Shown here in pieces: positions 14,900-23,358 of a stretch of DNA of 48,598 bases. The stretch lies in contig DATIHT010000093.1 in NCBI GenBank assembly GCA_035480415.1, positions 1-48,598 on the forward strand, given 5' to 3'. The translations under genes were made by a program, and so were the position numbers. The notes below the pieces were generated by a model. The model did no database searches. It worked only from the letters and a program-made list of their open reading frames with translations, and was not told the origin of the DNA. The stretch comes from DATIHT01 sp035480415 (GTDB lineage Bacteria > Patescibacteriota > Microgenomatia > Curtissbacterales > GWA2-41-24). Within the stretch, counting starts at the first letter, position 1. Each line of letters begins with the position of its first letter.

Positions 14900-16153
14900 A
14901 TGTCCAAAATTAGAAAAATTACTGCCAGAGAGATATTAGACAGCCGCGGTATTCCTACCCTAGAATCAATTATAGAGTTAGAAGACTCCTCGGTAGGAAT
15001 TTATTCCGTACCTTCCGGCACCTCTGTTGGTAAATACGAAGCACACGAACTACGCGACGGTGATCAGAACCGTTACGGCGGTCAGGGCGTTTTGAAATGC
15101 CTGGAAAAAATCTCATCTGTGCTTTCACCTCAATTAATTGGCAAAGACGCCAAAAACCAGCAATCAATCGACCAGATAATGCTTGATTTGGACGGTACTC
15201 ACACAAAGGAAAATCTGGGGGCAAATAGTCTTTTGTGCTTATCTGCCGCAATTGCCAAAGCACAGGCCAATTCGCAAAAGCAACCTTTGTACCAATATAT
15301 TTCCACGTTGTTTGGAAGCACTCAAACGCAATTCACACTGCCAACTCCAATGTTCAATGTGCTAAACGGTGGTATGCATGCCAACCATAATTTAGATTTT
15401 CAGGAATTCATGATCGTACCTTCTCAGGCAGGTTCTTACAGCAAAAACTTAAAACTGGGAGTGGAATGTTACCACGCACTTAAAGAAACTCTAAAATCAC
15501 ACAGTGCTTCTGTTTTAATTGGAGACGAAGGAGGATATGCACCCCTTTTATATTCCAACATGGATGCTTTTAAAATGTTGGAAGAAGCAGTAGCCAAAGC
15601 AAATTACAGAATTGGCTTAGATGCTTTTTTTAGCCTAGACGCAGCAGCATCCTACATAAAACAGGGCGATACTTATAGGATAAAAGACAAACCAACACCG
15701 CTTTCTGCAACAGACCTTATCGACTTTTATATATCCCTAAACGAGCAGTACCATCTCCTTGCCCTGGAAGATCCTCTGGACCAGGATGATTGGGATTCTT
15801 GGAAAGTACTTTACAGCAAACTTGGAAACGACACTTTAATCGTTGCCGACGACTTAACCTGCACAAACACGGAAAGGCTAAACAAGGCCATAGAACAAAA
15901 GTGTACAAATGCAATAGTGGTTAAACCAAACCAGGTTGGCACAATTACACAAACACTGGAAGCGGTAAGGGTTGCCAAAGATGCCGGCTTCAAAATTGTG
16001 GTCTCCCATAGGTCCGGCGAAACCAACGACGACTTTATTGTAGATTTTGCAGTTGCCTGCGGTGCCGATTACGCAAAATTCGGCGCACCTGCACGCGGCG
16101 AACGGGTCGCAAAATACAACAGGCTCCTGGAAATCGAACACGAATTGTCATAG
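14900..16153 (+). CDS. eno: enolase
   Basis: 417 residues, typical length. Recognisable signatures are ITAREILDSRGIPTLE at the start, GDEGGYAPLL, ALEDPLDQDDWDSW, IVADDLTCTN (metal ligands), the catalytic Lys in AIVVKPNQVGT, and SHRSGETNDDFIVDFAVA. It converts 2-phosphoglycerate to PEP in the cytoplasm. It lies between PEP synthase and phosphoglycerate mutase, so three successive steps are encoded in a row on the same strand. Confidence 0.97.
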   Translation: MSKIRKITAREILDSRGIPTLESIIELEDSSVGIYSVPSGTSVGKYEAHELRDGDQNRYGGQGVLKCLEKISSVLSPQLIGKDAKNQQSIDQIMLDLDGTHTKENLGANSLLCLSAAIAKAQANSQKQPLYQYISTLFGSTQTQFTLPTPMFNVLNGGMHANHNLDFQEFMIVPSQAGSYSKNLKLGVECYHALKETLKSHSASVLIGDEGGYAPLLYSNMDAFKMLEEAVAKANYRIGLDAFFSLDAAASYIKQGDTYRIKDKPTPLSATDLIDFYISLNEQYHLLALEDPLDQDDWDSWKVLYSKLGNDTLIVADDLTCTNTERLNKAIEQKCTNAIVVKPNQVGTITQTLEAVRVAKDAGFKIVVSHRSGETNDDFIVDFAVACGADYAKFGAPARGERVAKYNRLLEIEHELS

Positions 16154-16246
16154 GTTACCAGGTAAGCAGGTAATCAGGTACCCAGGTAATTTAGAAACCC
16201 GGCAACCTAGTAACCTAATTACCTGATTACCTAGATACCTAATAAA
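16154..16246. repeat. inverted array of CAGGTAAT words
   Basis: The left arm (about 16154-16191) is a chain of AGGTAA words (CCAGGTAAGCAGGTAATCAG) and the right arm (about 16206-16243) is a chain of their complements (CTAATTACCTGATTACCTAG). Together they can fold into one long imperfect hairpin directly upstream of gpmI. The word differs from those of class A and class B repeats, but the architecture is the same. Confidence 0.7.
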
Positions 16247-17845
16247 ATGCTACGTCTAACCCAAAAACCCAAACCCATTGTTCTGTGCATACTCGACGGT
16301 TGGGGAATAGCAGCAGACAGTCCCGGAAACGCAATCACCAAAGCAAACCCCACCAACTTCAACGGCCTTTGGTTTTCTTACCCTCATACATATCTTTCGA
16401 CAACCGGACAGGCAGTTGGTCTGCCAGAAGGCCAGGTGGGAAGCAGCGAGGTAGGACACCTTAACATTGGTGCCGGTAAGATTGTTTTTCAGGATCTGCT
16501 ACGAATCAACCTGGCAATTCAAAACGGTAATTTTGCACAAAACGAGGCATTAAACGCGGCAATTGAACACGCAAAAAGCAATAATTCCAACATCCATGTG
16601 ATGGGCCTTGTGGGTCTGGATCATGTTCACTCAAGCGTTGACCACCTCTTTGCAACTCTGGATTTGATCAAAAGTACACAGTTTCCACAAGAAAGGGTAA
16701 AAATTCATTTGTTTACAGACGGCAGAGATAGCCCACCAACTTCCGGCAAAATTTATATTCCCCAAATATGTAAAAAAATAAAAGAAGAAAAATTGGGAAT
16801 TGTTGCCTCGATCTCTGGCAGATACTATGCCATGGACCGTGACAATCGCTGGGAAAGAATCCAGCTTGCTTATCAGGCAATCTGCGGCACGAGCCCCAAT
16901 AAATCTTACGATCCGCAGGCGCTTCTGGAAATTTCCTATACAGAAGGCACAACAGACGAATTTATAAAGCCCACAGTAATTTGCAATAAAGAAGGCAAGC
17001 CATTGGGGCCCGTTCAAAAGAACGATTCCATAATTTTTTTCAACTTTCGTCCGGACAGGGCAAGAGAATTAACCAAAGCTTTTGTTCTGGACTATTTTGA
17101 TAAAATCTCAACATCAACAGGCGAGATAATACAAACATTTCCCCGTGGACCAAAAATAGAAGGTATTTTATTTACCACCCTAACCCAGTATGAAAAAGGT
17201 ATACCCGTTTCCGTTGCTTTTCCGCCGCAGGAAGTAATCATGCCCCTGTCGCGGGTTATTGCCGAAATGGGCGACAGGCAGTTTCATATTGCAGAAACCG
17301 AAAAATATGCACACGTTACTTATTTTTTTAATGGGGGCAGAGAACAACCATTTCCCGGCGAAGACAGGCTACTTATCAATTCTGCAAAAGTTGCCTCCTA
17401 CGATCTCAAACCGGAAATGTCTACACCGGAGGTAACAAAGGCAATAGTTACCAAAATTGCAGACCGTGTTTACGATCTTATCGTTGTAAATCTGGCAAAC
17501 GCAGACATGCTTGGACATACCGGGAACTTACAGGCAGCAATTCAGGGCATAAAAGTAGAAGACGAGTGTTTGGGAATAATTACAAAAGAAACTCTTTCCC
17601 ACGGCGGAGCTGTTGTAATTTGCGCAGACCACGGCAACGCAGAAGTAATGATTAACCAAAAAACAGGCAACCCGGACACGGAACACAATCCTAATCCCGC
17701 ACCGTTTATCGTGGCAGCGCCCGAATTCCAGGGTAAAAATGTTCAGCTTCAGCAGGGGATTTTGGCAGACGTGGCACCAACAATTTTGGCAATGCTTTCG
17801 GTTCCCAAACCCTCTCAAATGACAGGCAGAAACTTACTAGAGTAA
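16247..17845 (+). CDS. gpmI: 2,3-bisphosphoglycerate-independent phosphoglycerate mutase
   Basis: 532 residues, usual size. Alkaline phosphatase superfamily metal sites: LDGWGIAADSPGNAI at the N-terminus, the catalytic Ser in VGSSEVGHLNIGAG, GRDSPPTSG, SGRYYAMDRDNRWER, FNFRPDRAR, and the C-terminal pairs NLANADMLGHTG and CADHGNAE. It interconverts 3- and 2-phosphoglycerate with manganese. It completes the ppsA-eno-gpmI block. The ATG is immediately preceded by the CAGGTAAT inverted array. Confidence 0.97.
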   Translation: MLRLTQKPKPIVLCILDGWGIAADSPGNAITKANPTNFNGLWFSYPHTYLSTTGQAVGLPEGQVGSSEVGHLNIGAGKIVFQDLLRINLAIQNGNFAQNEALNAAIEHAKSNNSNIHVMGLVGLDHVHSSVDHLFATLDLIKSTQFPQERVKIHLFTDGRDSPPTSGKIYIPQICKKIKEEKLGIVASISGRYYAMDRDNRWERIQLAYQAICGTSPNKSYDPQALLEISYTEGTTDEFIKPTVICNKEGKPLGPVQKNDSIIFFNFRPDRARELTKAFVLDYFDKISTSTGEIIQTFPRGPKIEGILFTTLTQYEKGIPVSVAFPPQEVIMPLSRVIAEMGDRQFHIAETEKYAHVTYFFNGGREQPFPGEDRLLINSAKVASYDLKPEMSTPEVTKAIVTKIADRVYDLIVVNLANADMLGHTGNLQAAIQGIKVEDECLGIITKETLSHGGAVVICADHGNAEVMINQKTGNPDTEHNPNPAPFIVAAPEFQGKNVQLQQGILADVAPTILAMLSVPKPSQMTGRNLLE

Positions 17846-17852
17846 GCGCAGA

Positions 17853-17871
17853 CCCTGAACTTGTCGAAGGG
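17853..17871. repeat. CCCTGAAC...GAAGGG dispersed palindrome
   Basis: CCCTGAACTTGTCGAAGGG, a common environmental-genome repeat, lies 7 nt after the gpmI stop. It can form a short hairpin (CCCT/AGGG) and may help terminate gpmI, though no T-run follows. Related words occur in the tRNA-Glu leader (CTGAACGTAGTGAAG). Confidence 0.6.
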
Positions 17872-17923
17872 TAATAACCCTGCACCATTAGATTAAACAT
17901 TTCTCTAGTGATACAATCCACCG

Positions 17924-18553
17924 ATGGCTTCCGCTGAGTTTACAGAGATTGGAGTGCATGGATTGCTTTCTCCAGAGGAGAAGGGAATCCATTTCCAAGT
18001 AACACAACAGAGGGTAGACCAAATTAAAAGCGGCGATGCTGAGGCTTTTGGTCCAATATGGCAAAGTCACTACAAGAGAATCTTCCGACACATCTACTAT
18101 ATAGTAAACGATCATGATAGAGCGGAAGACCTAGCAGCCAATTCTTTTCTCAGAGCTCATGAAGAGATCCTAAATGGAAAATATGAAGTAAGACCTGGTA
18201 AGCCTTTTGGCGCATGGATGCTCAGAGTAGCTCACAATTTAACTGTGTCCGATTTAAGAGCGCAAAGAAGACACTCCGAGGAAACGATAGGAATAAGTGT
18301 TGTTTCGCCTCAAGATGTAGAAGTTGAAGTTTCTGCAAGACTTGAAATTGCCCTTATTAATAATTTCCTAAGAGAAATGGCTCCAAACAAAAGAGATGCA
18401 CTTTTAATGTTTATAGACGGCACAGACTATAAAGACATAGCAGCCTCGCTTGAGACTTCAGTTAATAACGCCAGAGTGCTAAAAAATAGGGCAGTAAACT
18501 ATCTTCGAGAACGTTTATCGCCGGAAGAAAAATCACGGGGAACAAAAAGTTAA
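17924..18553 (+). CDS. RNA polymerase sigma factor, sigma-70/ECF type
   Basis: 209 residues. Region 2 is at about 35-110 (GDAEAFGPIWQSHYKRIFRHI, DHDRAEDLAANSFLRAHE, PFGAWMLRVAHNLTVSDLRAQRR) and region 4 at about 140-195 (LREMAPNKRDALLMFIDGTDYKDIAASLETSVNNARVLKNRAVNYL), a helix-turn-helix for the -35 box. It lacks regions 1 and 3, so it is an alternative sigma of ECF size. No anti-sigma gene lies beside it. TGATACAAT (-10 at 17912-17917) places the transcription start exactly on the ATG. Its stop overlaps that of rsmI on the other strand by 4 nt. Confidence 0.9.
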   Translation: MASAEFTEIGVHGLLSPEEKGIHFQVTQQRVDQIKSGDAEAFGPIWQSHYKRIFRHIYYIVNDHDRAEDLAANSFLRAHEEILNGKYEVRPGKPFGAWMLRVAHNLTVSDLRAQRRHSEETIGISVVSPQDVEVEVSARLEIALINNFLREMAPNKRDALLMFIDGTDYKDIAASLETSVNNARVLKNRAVNYLRERLSPEEKSRGTKS

Positions 18554-19221
18554 AAAAGTAATGTAAACTCGCCCTTTGGCGAGCTTTTTGAGAAAAATTC
18601 TATCAATTCTGACACTCCACCTCTTTTTATCTCTTCATGTATTTTGGTCAGCTCTCTGCAAATACAAACATCAACATCTCCAAAAACATCCATAATCGAT
18701 TCTAATGTTTTAACCACACGATACGGAGATTCATAAAGAATAACCGTAGATTTTATAAGTTCTTTAGTTTTTTTTATTTGTTCCAAAGCTTCTTTTCGCT
18801 TTCCGTCCTTTTTTGAAAGATATCCCACAAATAGAAATTTGTCCGTGGGCAAACCGGAAACCGTCAAAGCAGCAATAGCAGCAGACGAGCCAGGGATAGA
18901 TTCGATCTTAATTCCGGACTCAACAGCAAGTCTTACAAGTTTAAACCCAGGGTCCGAAACCAGGGGAGTACCGGCATCCGAAACCAAAGCAACGTTTTGG
19001 CCACCTTTTAACTTTTCAACGACGATCGAAGCCTTAGAAACTTCGTTAAAATCGTTGAGTACAAACATTGGCTTGGTGATGTCGAAATGAGCAAGTAACT
19101 TGCCTGTAACACGACTATCCTCGCAAACAACCAAGTCCACAGACTTTAAAACCTCGACTGCTCGAAAAGTAATGTCGCCAAGATTGCCAATTGGCGTAGC
19201 TACAATATAAAGAGTACCCAC
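18550..19221 (-). CDS. rsmI: 16S rRNA (cytidine-1402-2'-O)-methyltransferase
   Basis: 223 residues from GTG 19221, which gives the family start GTLYIVATPIGNLGDIT. Other signatures are VVCEDSRVTGKLL, VSDAGTPLVSDPG, IPGSSAAIAAL, FVGYLSKK, LYESPYRV and CRELTKIHEE. It methylates the decoding-centre cytidine together with RsmH. A longer frame begins at TTG 19236, but a perfect TATAAT lies at 19233-19228, inside that extension, so transcription should begin at or next to the GTG. This is one of the clearest leaderless cases in the window. Confidence 0.95.
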   Translation of the reverse strand: MGTLYIVATPIGNLGDITFRAVEVLKSVDLVVCEDSRVTGKLLAHFDITKPMFVLNDFNEVSKASIVVEKLKGGQNVALVSDAGTPLVSDPGFKLVRLAVESGIKIESIPGSSAAIAALTVSGLPTDKFLFVGYLSKKDGKRKEALEQIKKTKELIKSTVILYESPYRVVKTLESIMDVFGDVDVCICRELTKIHEEIKRGGVSELIEFFSKSSPKGEFTLLF

Positions 19222-19240
19222 CAGCGCATTATACAAAAAA

Positions 19241-19279
19241 GAGATGCGACCTTTACATCATATGTTTGGTCGTTCCTCG
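19241..19279. repeat. GGAACG/CGCACC hairpin repeat, copy 1
   Basis: On the minus strand the arms are CGAGGAACGACC and GGTCGCATCTC, with loop AAACATATGATGTAAA. The sequence is nearly the same as copy 3 at 31257. It lies just upstream of the rsmI promoter, in the gap between the divergent rsmI and NRAMP-like genes. Confidence 0.7.
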
Positions 19280-19291
19280 TTTTTGTCCAAC

Positions 19292-19345
19292 AGAAATCAA
19301 GGAACGTCCTCTCCGATACAATCCCGAGGACGCACCTTGATTTCT
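19292..19345. repeat. GGAACG/CGCACC hairpin repeat, copy 2
   Basis: Arms AGAAATCAAGG-aa-CGTCCTC and GAGGACG-ca-CCTTGATTTCT. The inner stem differs from the other copies (CGTCCTC instead of CGACC) but pairs perfectly, and the AA/CA internal loop is retained. It lies upstream of the NRAMP-like gene. Confidence 0.7.
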
Positions 19346-19386
19346 TGCATCTTGAGTAAATTTTTGTCAAAGTAGTTAAAGTGGCA

Positions 19387-20643
19387 ATGAACATCAAAAA
19401 AGTACTCTCGCGTTTTGGCCCTGGTTTTATAACCGGTGCTTCCGACGACGACCCTTCCGGCATTGCTACTTATTCCCAAACAGGCGCCCAGTTCGGCTAC
19501 ACCCAGCTTTGGACTGCGCTTTTTACGTTTCCTTTTCAAACAGTAATACAGGAAATTTGCGGCAGAATCGGAATTGTTACCGGGAAAGGTTTATCGGGCG
19601 TTATCAGGAAACACTACCCTAAGCCCGTTTTGTACTTTTCCGTAACACTTCTTTTATTTGCCAATACGGTAAACATTGGAGCCGATCTTGGCGCCATGGC
19701 CTCGGCCACCCAATTACTTTTAGGCCAATCGCTCGTTTTATGGCTGTTACCAATGACAGTTTTAACCTTAATTTTAGAAGTGTTCGTTTCTTACAAAGTT
19801 TATTCAAAATTTTTAAAATATCTAACGTTTTCGCTTCTCGCTTACATCGTTACTTTTTTTGTGGTAAAGCAGGATTGGGGACAAATTGCAGTTTCCACAC
19901 TTGTACCTAATCTGTCTCTTGATCGAAGTTATTTATTAAATCTTACGGCAATTTTGGGAACCACAATTTCTCCTTATCTGTTCTTCTGGCAAGCCTCGGA
20001 GGAAGTAGAAGAAGAGGTGGAGGAGCATAAACTCAAAATTATGGACCATGGAGTACCTAAGATAAATAAGGGGGATATTCGCCATATGCGCTTCGACACC
20101 ATAAGCGGAATGTTCTTTTCAAACATAGTTATGTTTTTCATCATAGCAACAGCAGCCTCAACACTCGGTAGGGGTAACATCAAAGACATCGCAACAGCAA
20201 CACAGGCAGCGGAAGCACTTAGACCCATTGCAGGTAATTTTTCTTCTTTACTCTTTGCCATTGGCGTAATCGGAACCGGCCTGCTTGCCGTACCTGTCCT
20301 GGCAGGTTCTGCATCTTATGCAATCTCCGAAACTGTTGGCTGGAAAGAAGGCCTGTACCGTAAATTCAAACAAGCTCATGGCTTTTACGGAATAATAACA
20401 ATAGCTACACTTCTAGGGCTTTTAGTAAATTTTACAGGCATCCCACCGTTTAAAATGCTTTATTACACCGCAGTCTTAAACGGCCTTATTGCGCCGCCTT
20501 TGATGGTTCTTATACTTTTGGTTTCCAGCAACCCACAAATTATGGGTAAATATACAAATACAAAATTTTCCAACATCACAGGTATCGCAATCACTCTTAT
20601 GATGTTTGTGGCCTCCGGCTTTCTCCTCTTCAGCTTCATTTAG
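19387..20643 (+). CDS. NRAMP-family divalent metal transporter with non-canonical metal motifs
   Basis: About 418 residues with 11 or so membrane helices. Helix 1 reads RFGPGFITGASDDDPSGIATYSQTGAQFGY, where canonical NRAMPs have DPGN, and the helix 6 region reads ILGTTISPYLFFWQASEEVEEEVEE instead of the A-xx-MPH motif. The overall NRAMP layout is clear, including the helix 8 region and the ETVGW segment. The altered site suggests a different ion preference, as in the NRAMP-related magnesium transporters, but this is inference. A GTG at 19381 is an alternative start. The helix 6-7 loop is rich in Glu and His. Confidence 0.82.
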   Translation: MNIKKVLSRFGPGFITGASDDDPSGIATYSQTGAQFGYTQLWTALFTFPFQTVIQEICGRIGIVTGKGLSGVIRKHYPKPVLYFSVTLLLFANTVNIGADLGAMASATQLLLGQSLVLWLLPMTVLTLILEVFVSYKVYSKFLKYLTFSLLAYIVTFFVVKQDWGQIAVSTLVPNLSLDRSYLLNLTAILGTTISPYLFFWQASEEVEEEVEEHKLKIMDHGVPKINKGDIRHMRFDTISGMFFSNIVMFFIIATAASTLGRGNIKDIATATQAAEALRPIAGNFSSLLFAIGVIGTGLLAVPVLAGSASYAISETVGWKEGLYRKFKQAHGFYGIITIATLLGLLVNFTGIPPFKMLYYTAVLNGLIAPPLMVLILLVSSNPQIMGKYTNTKFSNITGIAITLMMFVASGFLLFSFI

Positions 20644-20723
20644 CTTTTCACGACTTGCATTTTCACTAAAACTGTATTTAGATAGAATCAGATGTTAAAG
20701 AGTAGGAAGGGAGGTGATATTAG

Positions 20724-21395
20724 ATGAGTGTAGAAGATTTATCCGTAGCCGTTTCTTCTGTGGTTTTAAACGCCGTCGCCGATTTCGTTAATTTTATTCC
20801 ATCTTTAGTAGGGGGCCTTATCGTCCTTATCGTAGGCTTAGTTGTCGGTGCCGTAGTTTACAGAATAATTATCGGTGTTCTAAAAGCAGTACAGCTGGAA
20901 AAATATCTTGCCAAATACGGAATAGTTAAAGTAGAAGGCCACGATATTGAATGGAGCGAACTTTTGGCAGAAATTGCCAGATGGTCCATAGTTGTCGTCT
21001 TTTTAATTCCAACATTTCAGGCATGGAGACTTGATGAAGTTAACACTGTTTTAAACAGAGTTGTACTTTATCTGCCAAACGTAATCGTCTCGGTAGTTCT
21101 TGCAATAATTGGCCTTGTTTTTGCCAAACTTGGTTACAGACTTGCTTACAGTTCCGCAAGATCTTTAGGTCGTGACCTGGCACATTCTGTGGGCCTGGTA
21201 GCTCAATGGGCAATTTCTATCTTTGTAGGTTTCTTGGTTCTTCACCAGCTTGGTGTTGCACAAGAACTTCTGCGAATTTTGTTTGCAGGAATCGTTGCCA
21301 TGATCGCACTTGCTGGAGGACTTGCCTTCGGGTTAGGTGGTCAGGGAACAGCAAAAAGTATTCTGGAATCTATTTGGGACAAGTTTAAGAAATAG
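20724..21395 (+). CDS. membrane protein with MscS-associated TM helix repeats
   Basis: 223 residues with about five hydrophobic helices: 22-48, 75-92, 107-130, 150-175 and 185-205. The last region AGGLAFGLGGQGTAKSI resembles the pore helix of small-conductance mechanosensitive channels, and the earlier part fits the conserved TM helix family (PF05552-type). The cytoplasmic beta and alpha/beta domains of MscS are absent, so it is not a full channel. It carries a strong Shine-Dalgarno site (GGGAGGTGAT, 7 nt before the ATG), unusual in this window. A clear terminator follows. Confidence 0.8.
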   Translation: MSVEDLSVAVSSVVLNAVADFVNFIPSLVGGLIVLIVGLVVGAVVYRIIIGVLKAVQLEKYLAKYGIVKVEGHDIEWSELLAEIARWSIVVVFLIPTFQAWRLDEVNTVLNRVVLYLPNVIVSVVLAIIGLVFAKLGYRLAYSSARSLGRDLAHSVGLVAQWAISIFVGFLVLHQLGVAQELLRILFAGIVAMIALAGGLAFGLGGQGTAKSILESIWDKFKK

Positions 21396-21425
21396 AGGTC
21401 AGAGTTTAGAGGTTAGAGATTAGTT
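21396..21425. repeat. short AGAGGTTAGAG word chain
   Basis: Three degenerate copies of AGAGGTCAG/AGAGGTTAG/AGATTAG directly after the stop codon of the channel-like gene. Same tandem-word style as the other intergenic arrays, but no complementary arm is visible here. Confidence 0.45.
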
Positions 21426-21431
21426 ATTAAA

Positions 21432-21465
21432 AACCAGTACTCGGTTTTCGGGTATTGGTTTTTTT
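21432..21465 (+). terminator. intrinsic terminator
   Basis: A 12-bp stem AACCAGTACTCG / CGGGTATTGGTT, including two G-U pairs, with loop GTTTT and a run of seven T. It ends the channel-like gene's transcript 37 nt after the stop. Confidence 0.85.
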
Positions 21466-21488
21466 AGAAGTAGCTCTATACTAACTAC

Positions 21489-21872
21489 TTATATACGCAC
21501 TAGATTTGGAAATTTGCCCGGATTTAATTCCATTTGACCGTAAGCATTATTTATTACATCTCTAATCGATTTCATTTTTCCCAAAAAAGCTCTCTCTGAT
21601 TTTGCACCCATTCTTTGGGCCATTCTAAAGCTTAAGTCTTCAAACGCTAAATCGACCTGAAATGCAACATCGATACCACTAGGGAAATTCGCCATTACTT
21701 TGAGCCCGCGATAGAGTATGCTTTGAAATTCAGAACCAGGAAGAGGCGTTGCAGGTCCTGCAAGCCCAAGCATATGATCAACCGCCAAATGGCGTGTAGA
21801 TCTCACAGAATTAGCTCTTGATTGTGCATTTATAGCTTTTTCTGACAACGTATATTGTATTGCCTCAGTCAT
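21489..21872 (-). CDS. hypothetical helical protein
   Basis: 127 residues, soluble, mostly helical, with no membrane segment. The start LSEKAINAQSRANSVRSTRHLAVDHMLGLAG is faintly like a Clp N-terminal repeat, but only one repeat-like unit is seen and I do not assign it. A TAAAAT box (21886-21881) puts the transcription start about 2 nt upstream of the ATG, which supports it as a real, leaderless gene. It stands alone between a terminator and a divergent gene. Confidence 0.62.
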   Translation of the reverse strand: MTEAIQYTLSEKAINAQSRANSVRSTRHLAVDHMLGLAGPATPLPGSEFQSILYRGLKVMANFPSGIDVAFQVDLAFEDLSFRMAQRMGAKSERAFLGKMKSIRDVINNAYGQMELNPGKFPNLVRI

Positions 21873-22010
21873 AATGCGAGATTTTACACAAACACAGCGA
21901 AATTGTAAAGAGATATATAGTTTTTAGAATCTACAATCTAATAATTGTTTTTAGGCGGACAGTACTATAGGTTGCAATTTAGCCTTGTTTACTGATATAA
22001 TATCTGCCTT

Positions 22011-22724
22011 ATGAACCCGGAAGTTGTTAGCCGCTTAAAAGAATTTCGCCTCAAAGCACCCAGAGTAAGTGAAACAAATCCACTGTATTTGGCATATACC
22101 CGGAATGAGGCCAGAGTACTAAAAAGGGCAAGATGGTTGTTAGATTTTACAGACAACCACCCGCTATTTTATGGCCACAACCTGGACGATATGCCGCACG
22201 ATGCACTACAAGGCAACATGTTTTCTACAATAAGCGGCCGAATGCACAGAGACTACTGGACAAACCGCGTTAAAAACTACAGACCCGAGGTAAAAAGAAC
22301 TGCAGCCGTTTTGGCAAACTACGGTTATGCCAAAATTGGAGAAACAATTGCCAAAATAGAACCACACCCGTATAAAGAGGACAATTTCCCTCAATTGGAT
22401 TCTGTTGATGCACTGGCAAACTATAGTGTGAAAAGTCAGCTACAGCATTTTGCTCAAGCTAGTGTTGATTTCAAAAGAAGTCTAAGCCTTATAAACGTTA
22501 TTTCTCAATCAAAAGATCTAGATAACGACCCGGACAAAGTTCTTGCGGTTTTTTCTGCTTTGGTAGGGTTTGCCCAGGTACTGGGCGATCGCCAAATTGA
22601 GCAAAAAAACGGTAACAAAGGCCGAAAACACACACTGCGGGACCAGGTTTTATACTTTGGGTTCCACAGTATGGATCGTGGACTTGCCGGCTATATCGCC
22701 GCGCTAAACAGACTACTCGTTTAA
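22011..22724 (+). CDS. hypothetical protein, unknown family
   Basis: 237 residues, soluble, helix-rich and basic at the N-terminus (RNEARVLKRARWLLDF), with several His/Tyr clusters (HPLFYGHNLDDMPHD, RMHRDYWTNR) and a C-terminal helical part ending FHSMDRGLAGYIAALNRLLV. No motif that I can name. TGATATAAT (-10 at 21996-22001) gives a predicted start within 3 nt of the ATG. The glycosylase gene follows 20 nt later but has its own -10 box. Confidence 0.68.
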   Translation: MNPEVVSRLKEFRLKAPRVSETNPLYLAYTRNEARVLKRARWLLDFTDNHPLFYGHNLDDMPHDALQGNMFSTISGRMHRDYWTNRVKNYRPEVKRTAAVLANYGYAKIGETIAKIEPHPYKEDNFPQLDSVDALANYSVKSQLQHFAQASVDFKRSLSLINVISQSKDLDNDPDKVLAVFSALVGFAQVLGDRQIEQKNGNKGRKHTLRDQVLYFGFHSMDRGLAGYIAALNRLLV

Positions 22725-22743
22725 TCTCTGCTAAAATCAAAAG

Positions 22744-23355
22744 GTGCAAATCCCAAAAAAAGTAAAAGCACACTTTAAAATTGCAGACCCAATTCTTTAC
22801 GAAGTAATCGTAAAAGTTGGCCAAATGCAGGAATTACCCCACCGAAAAAACAGTGACTATTTTCTCGATCTTGTAGACATAATTCTTTCCCAACAACTGT
22901 CTGGTAAAGTAGCAGATGTCATAATCACTAGGTTTAAAAAACTCTTCACCAAAGAGGAAATCACCCCACAGACAGTACTCAAACATAAAGACGATGAGCT
23001 TAGAGCAATAGGAGTCTCTTACCAGAAAATTAAATATATAAAAGATCTTTCGGAGAAAATCACCAAAAAAGAACTGGATTTAGCATCTATTCGTAAAATG
23101 AAAGACGAAGATGTAATACTCGAGCTTATAAAAGTAAAGGGAATAGGGAAGTGGACCGCAGAAATGTTTCTAATTTTCACCCTTGGACGTGAAGACGTTT
23201 TCTCTCACGGAGATTTAGGACTGAACAATGCAATTAAAAATATTTACAAACTAGAAAAGCACTCGCAGGAAATAGTGGAACAAATAGTTTCTAAGTGGTC
23301 ACCCTATAAGAGCTATGCATCCCGAATTCTCTGGAAAAGCTTAGATAATCGATAG
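22744..23355 (+). CDS. DNA-3-methyladenine glycosylase II-like (AlkA, HhH-GPD)
   Basis: 203 residues from GTG. The helix-hairpin-helix is VKGIGKWTAEMFLIFTLGR, followed by the catalytic Asp in FSHGDLGLNNAI, with the earlier core LVDIILSQQLSGKVADVI. This fits the compact bacterial AlkA-like branch that excises alkylated purines, without the N-terminal AlkA domain and without iron-sulfur cysteines. A TGCTAAAAT box (-10 at 22732-22737) puts the transcription start on the GTG itself. It ends 3 nt before the stop of the convergent gene. Confidence 0.88.
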   Translation: MQIPKKVKAHFKIADPILYEVIVKVGQMQELPHRKNSDYFLDLVDIILSQQLSGKVADVIITRFKKLFTKEEITPQTVLKHKDDELRAIGVSYQKIKYIKDLSEKITKKELDLASIRKMKDEDVILELIKVKGIGKWTAEMFLIFTLGREDVFSHGDLGLNNAIKNIYKLEKHSQEIVEQIVSKWSPYKSYASRILWKSLDNR

Positions 23356-23358
23356 ATC

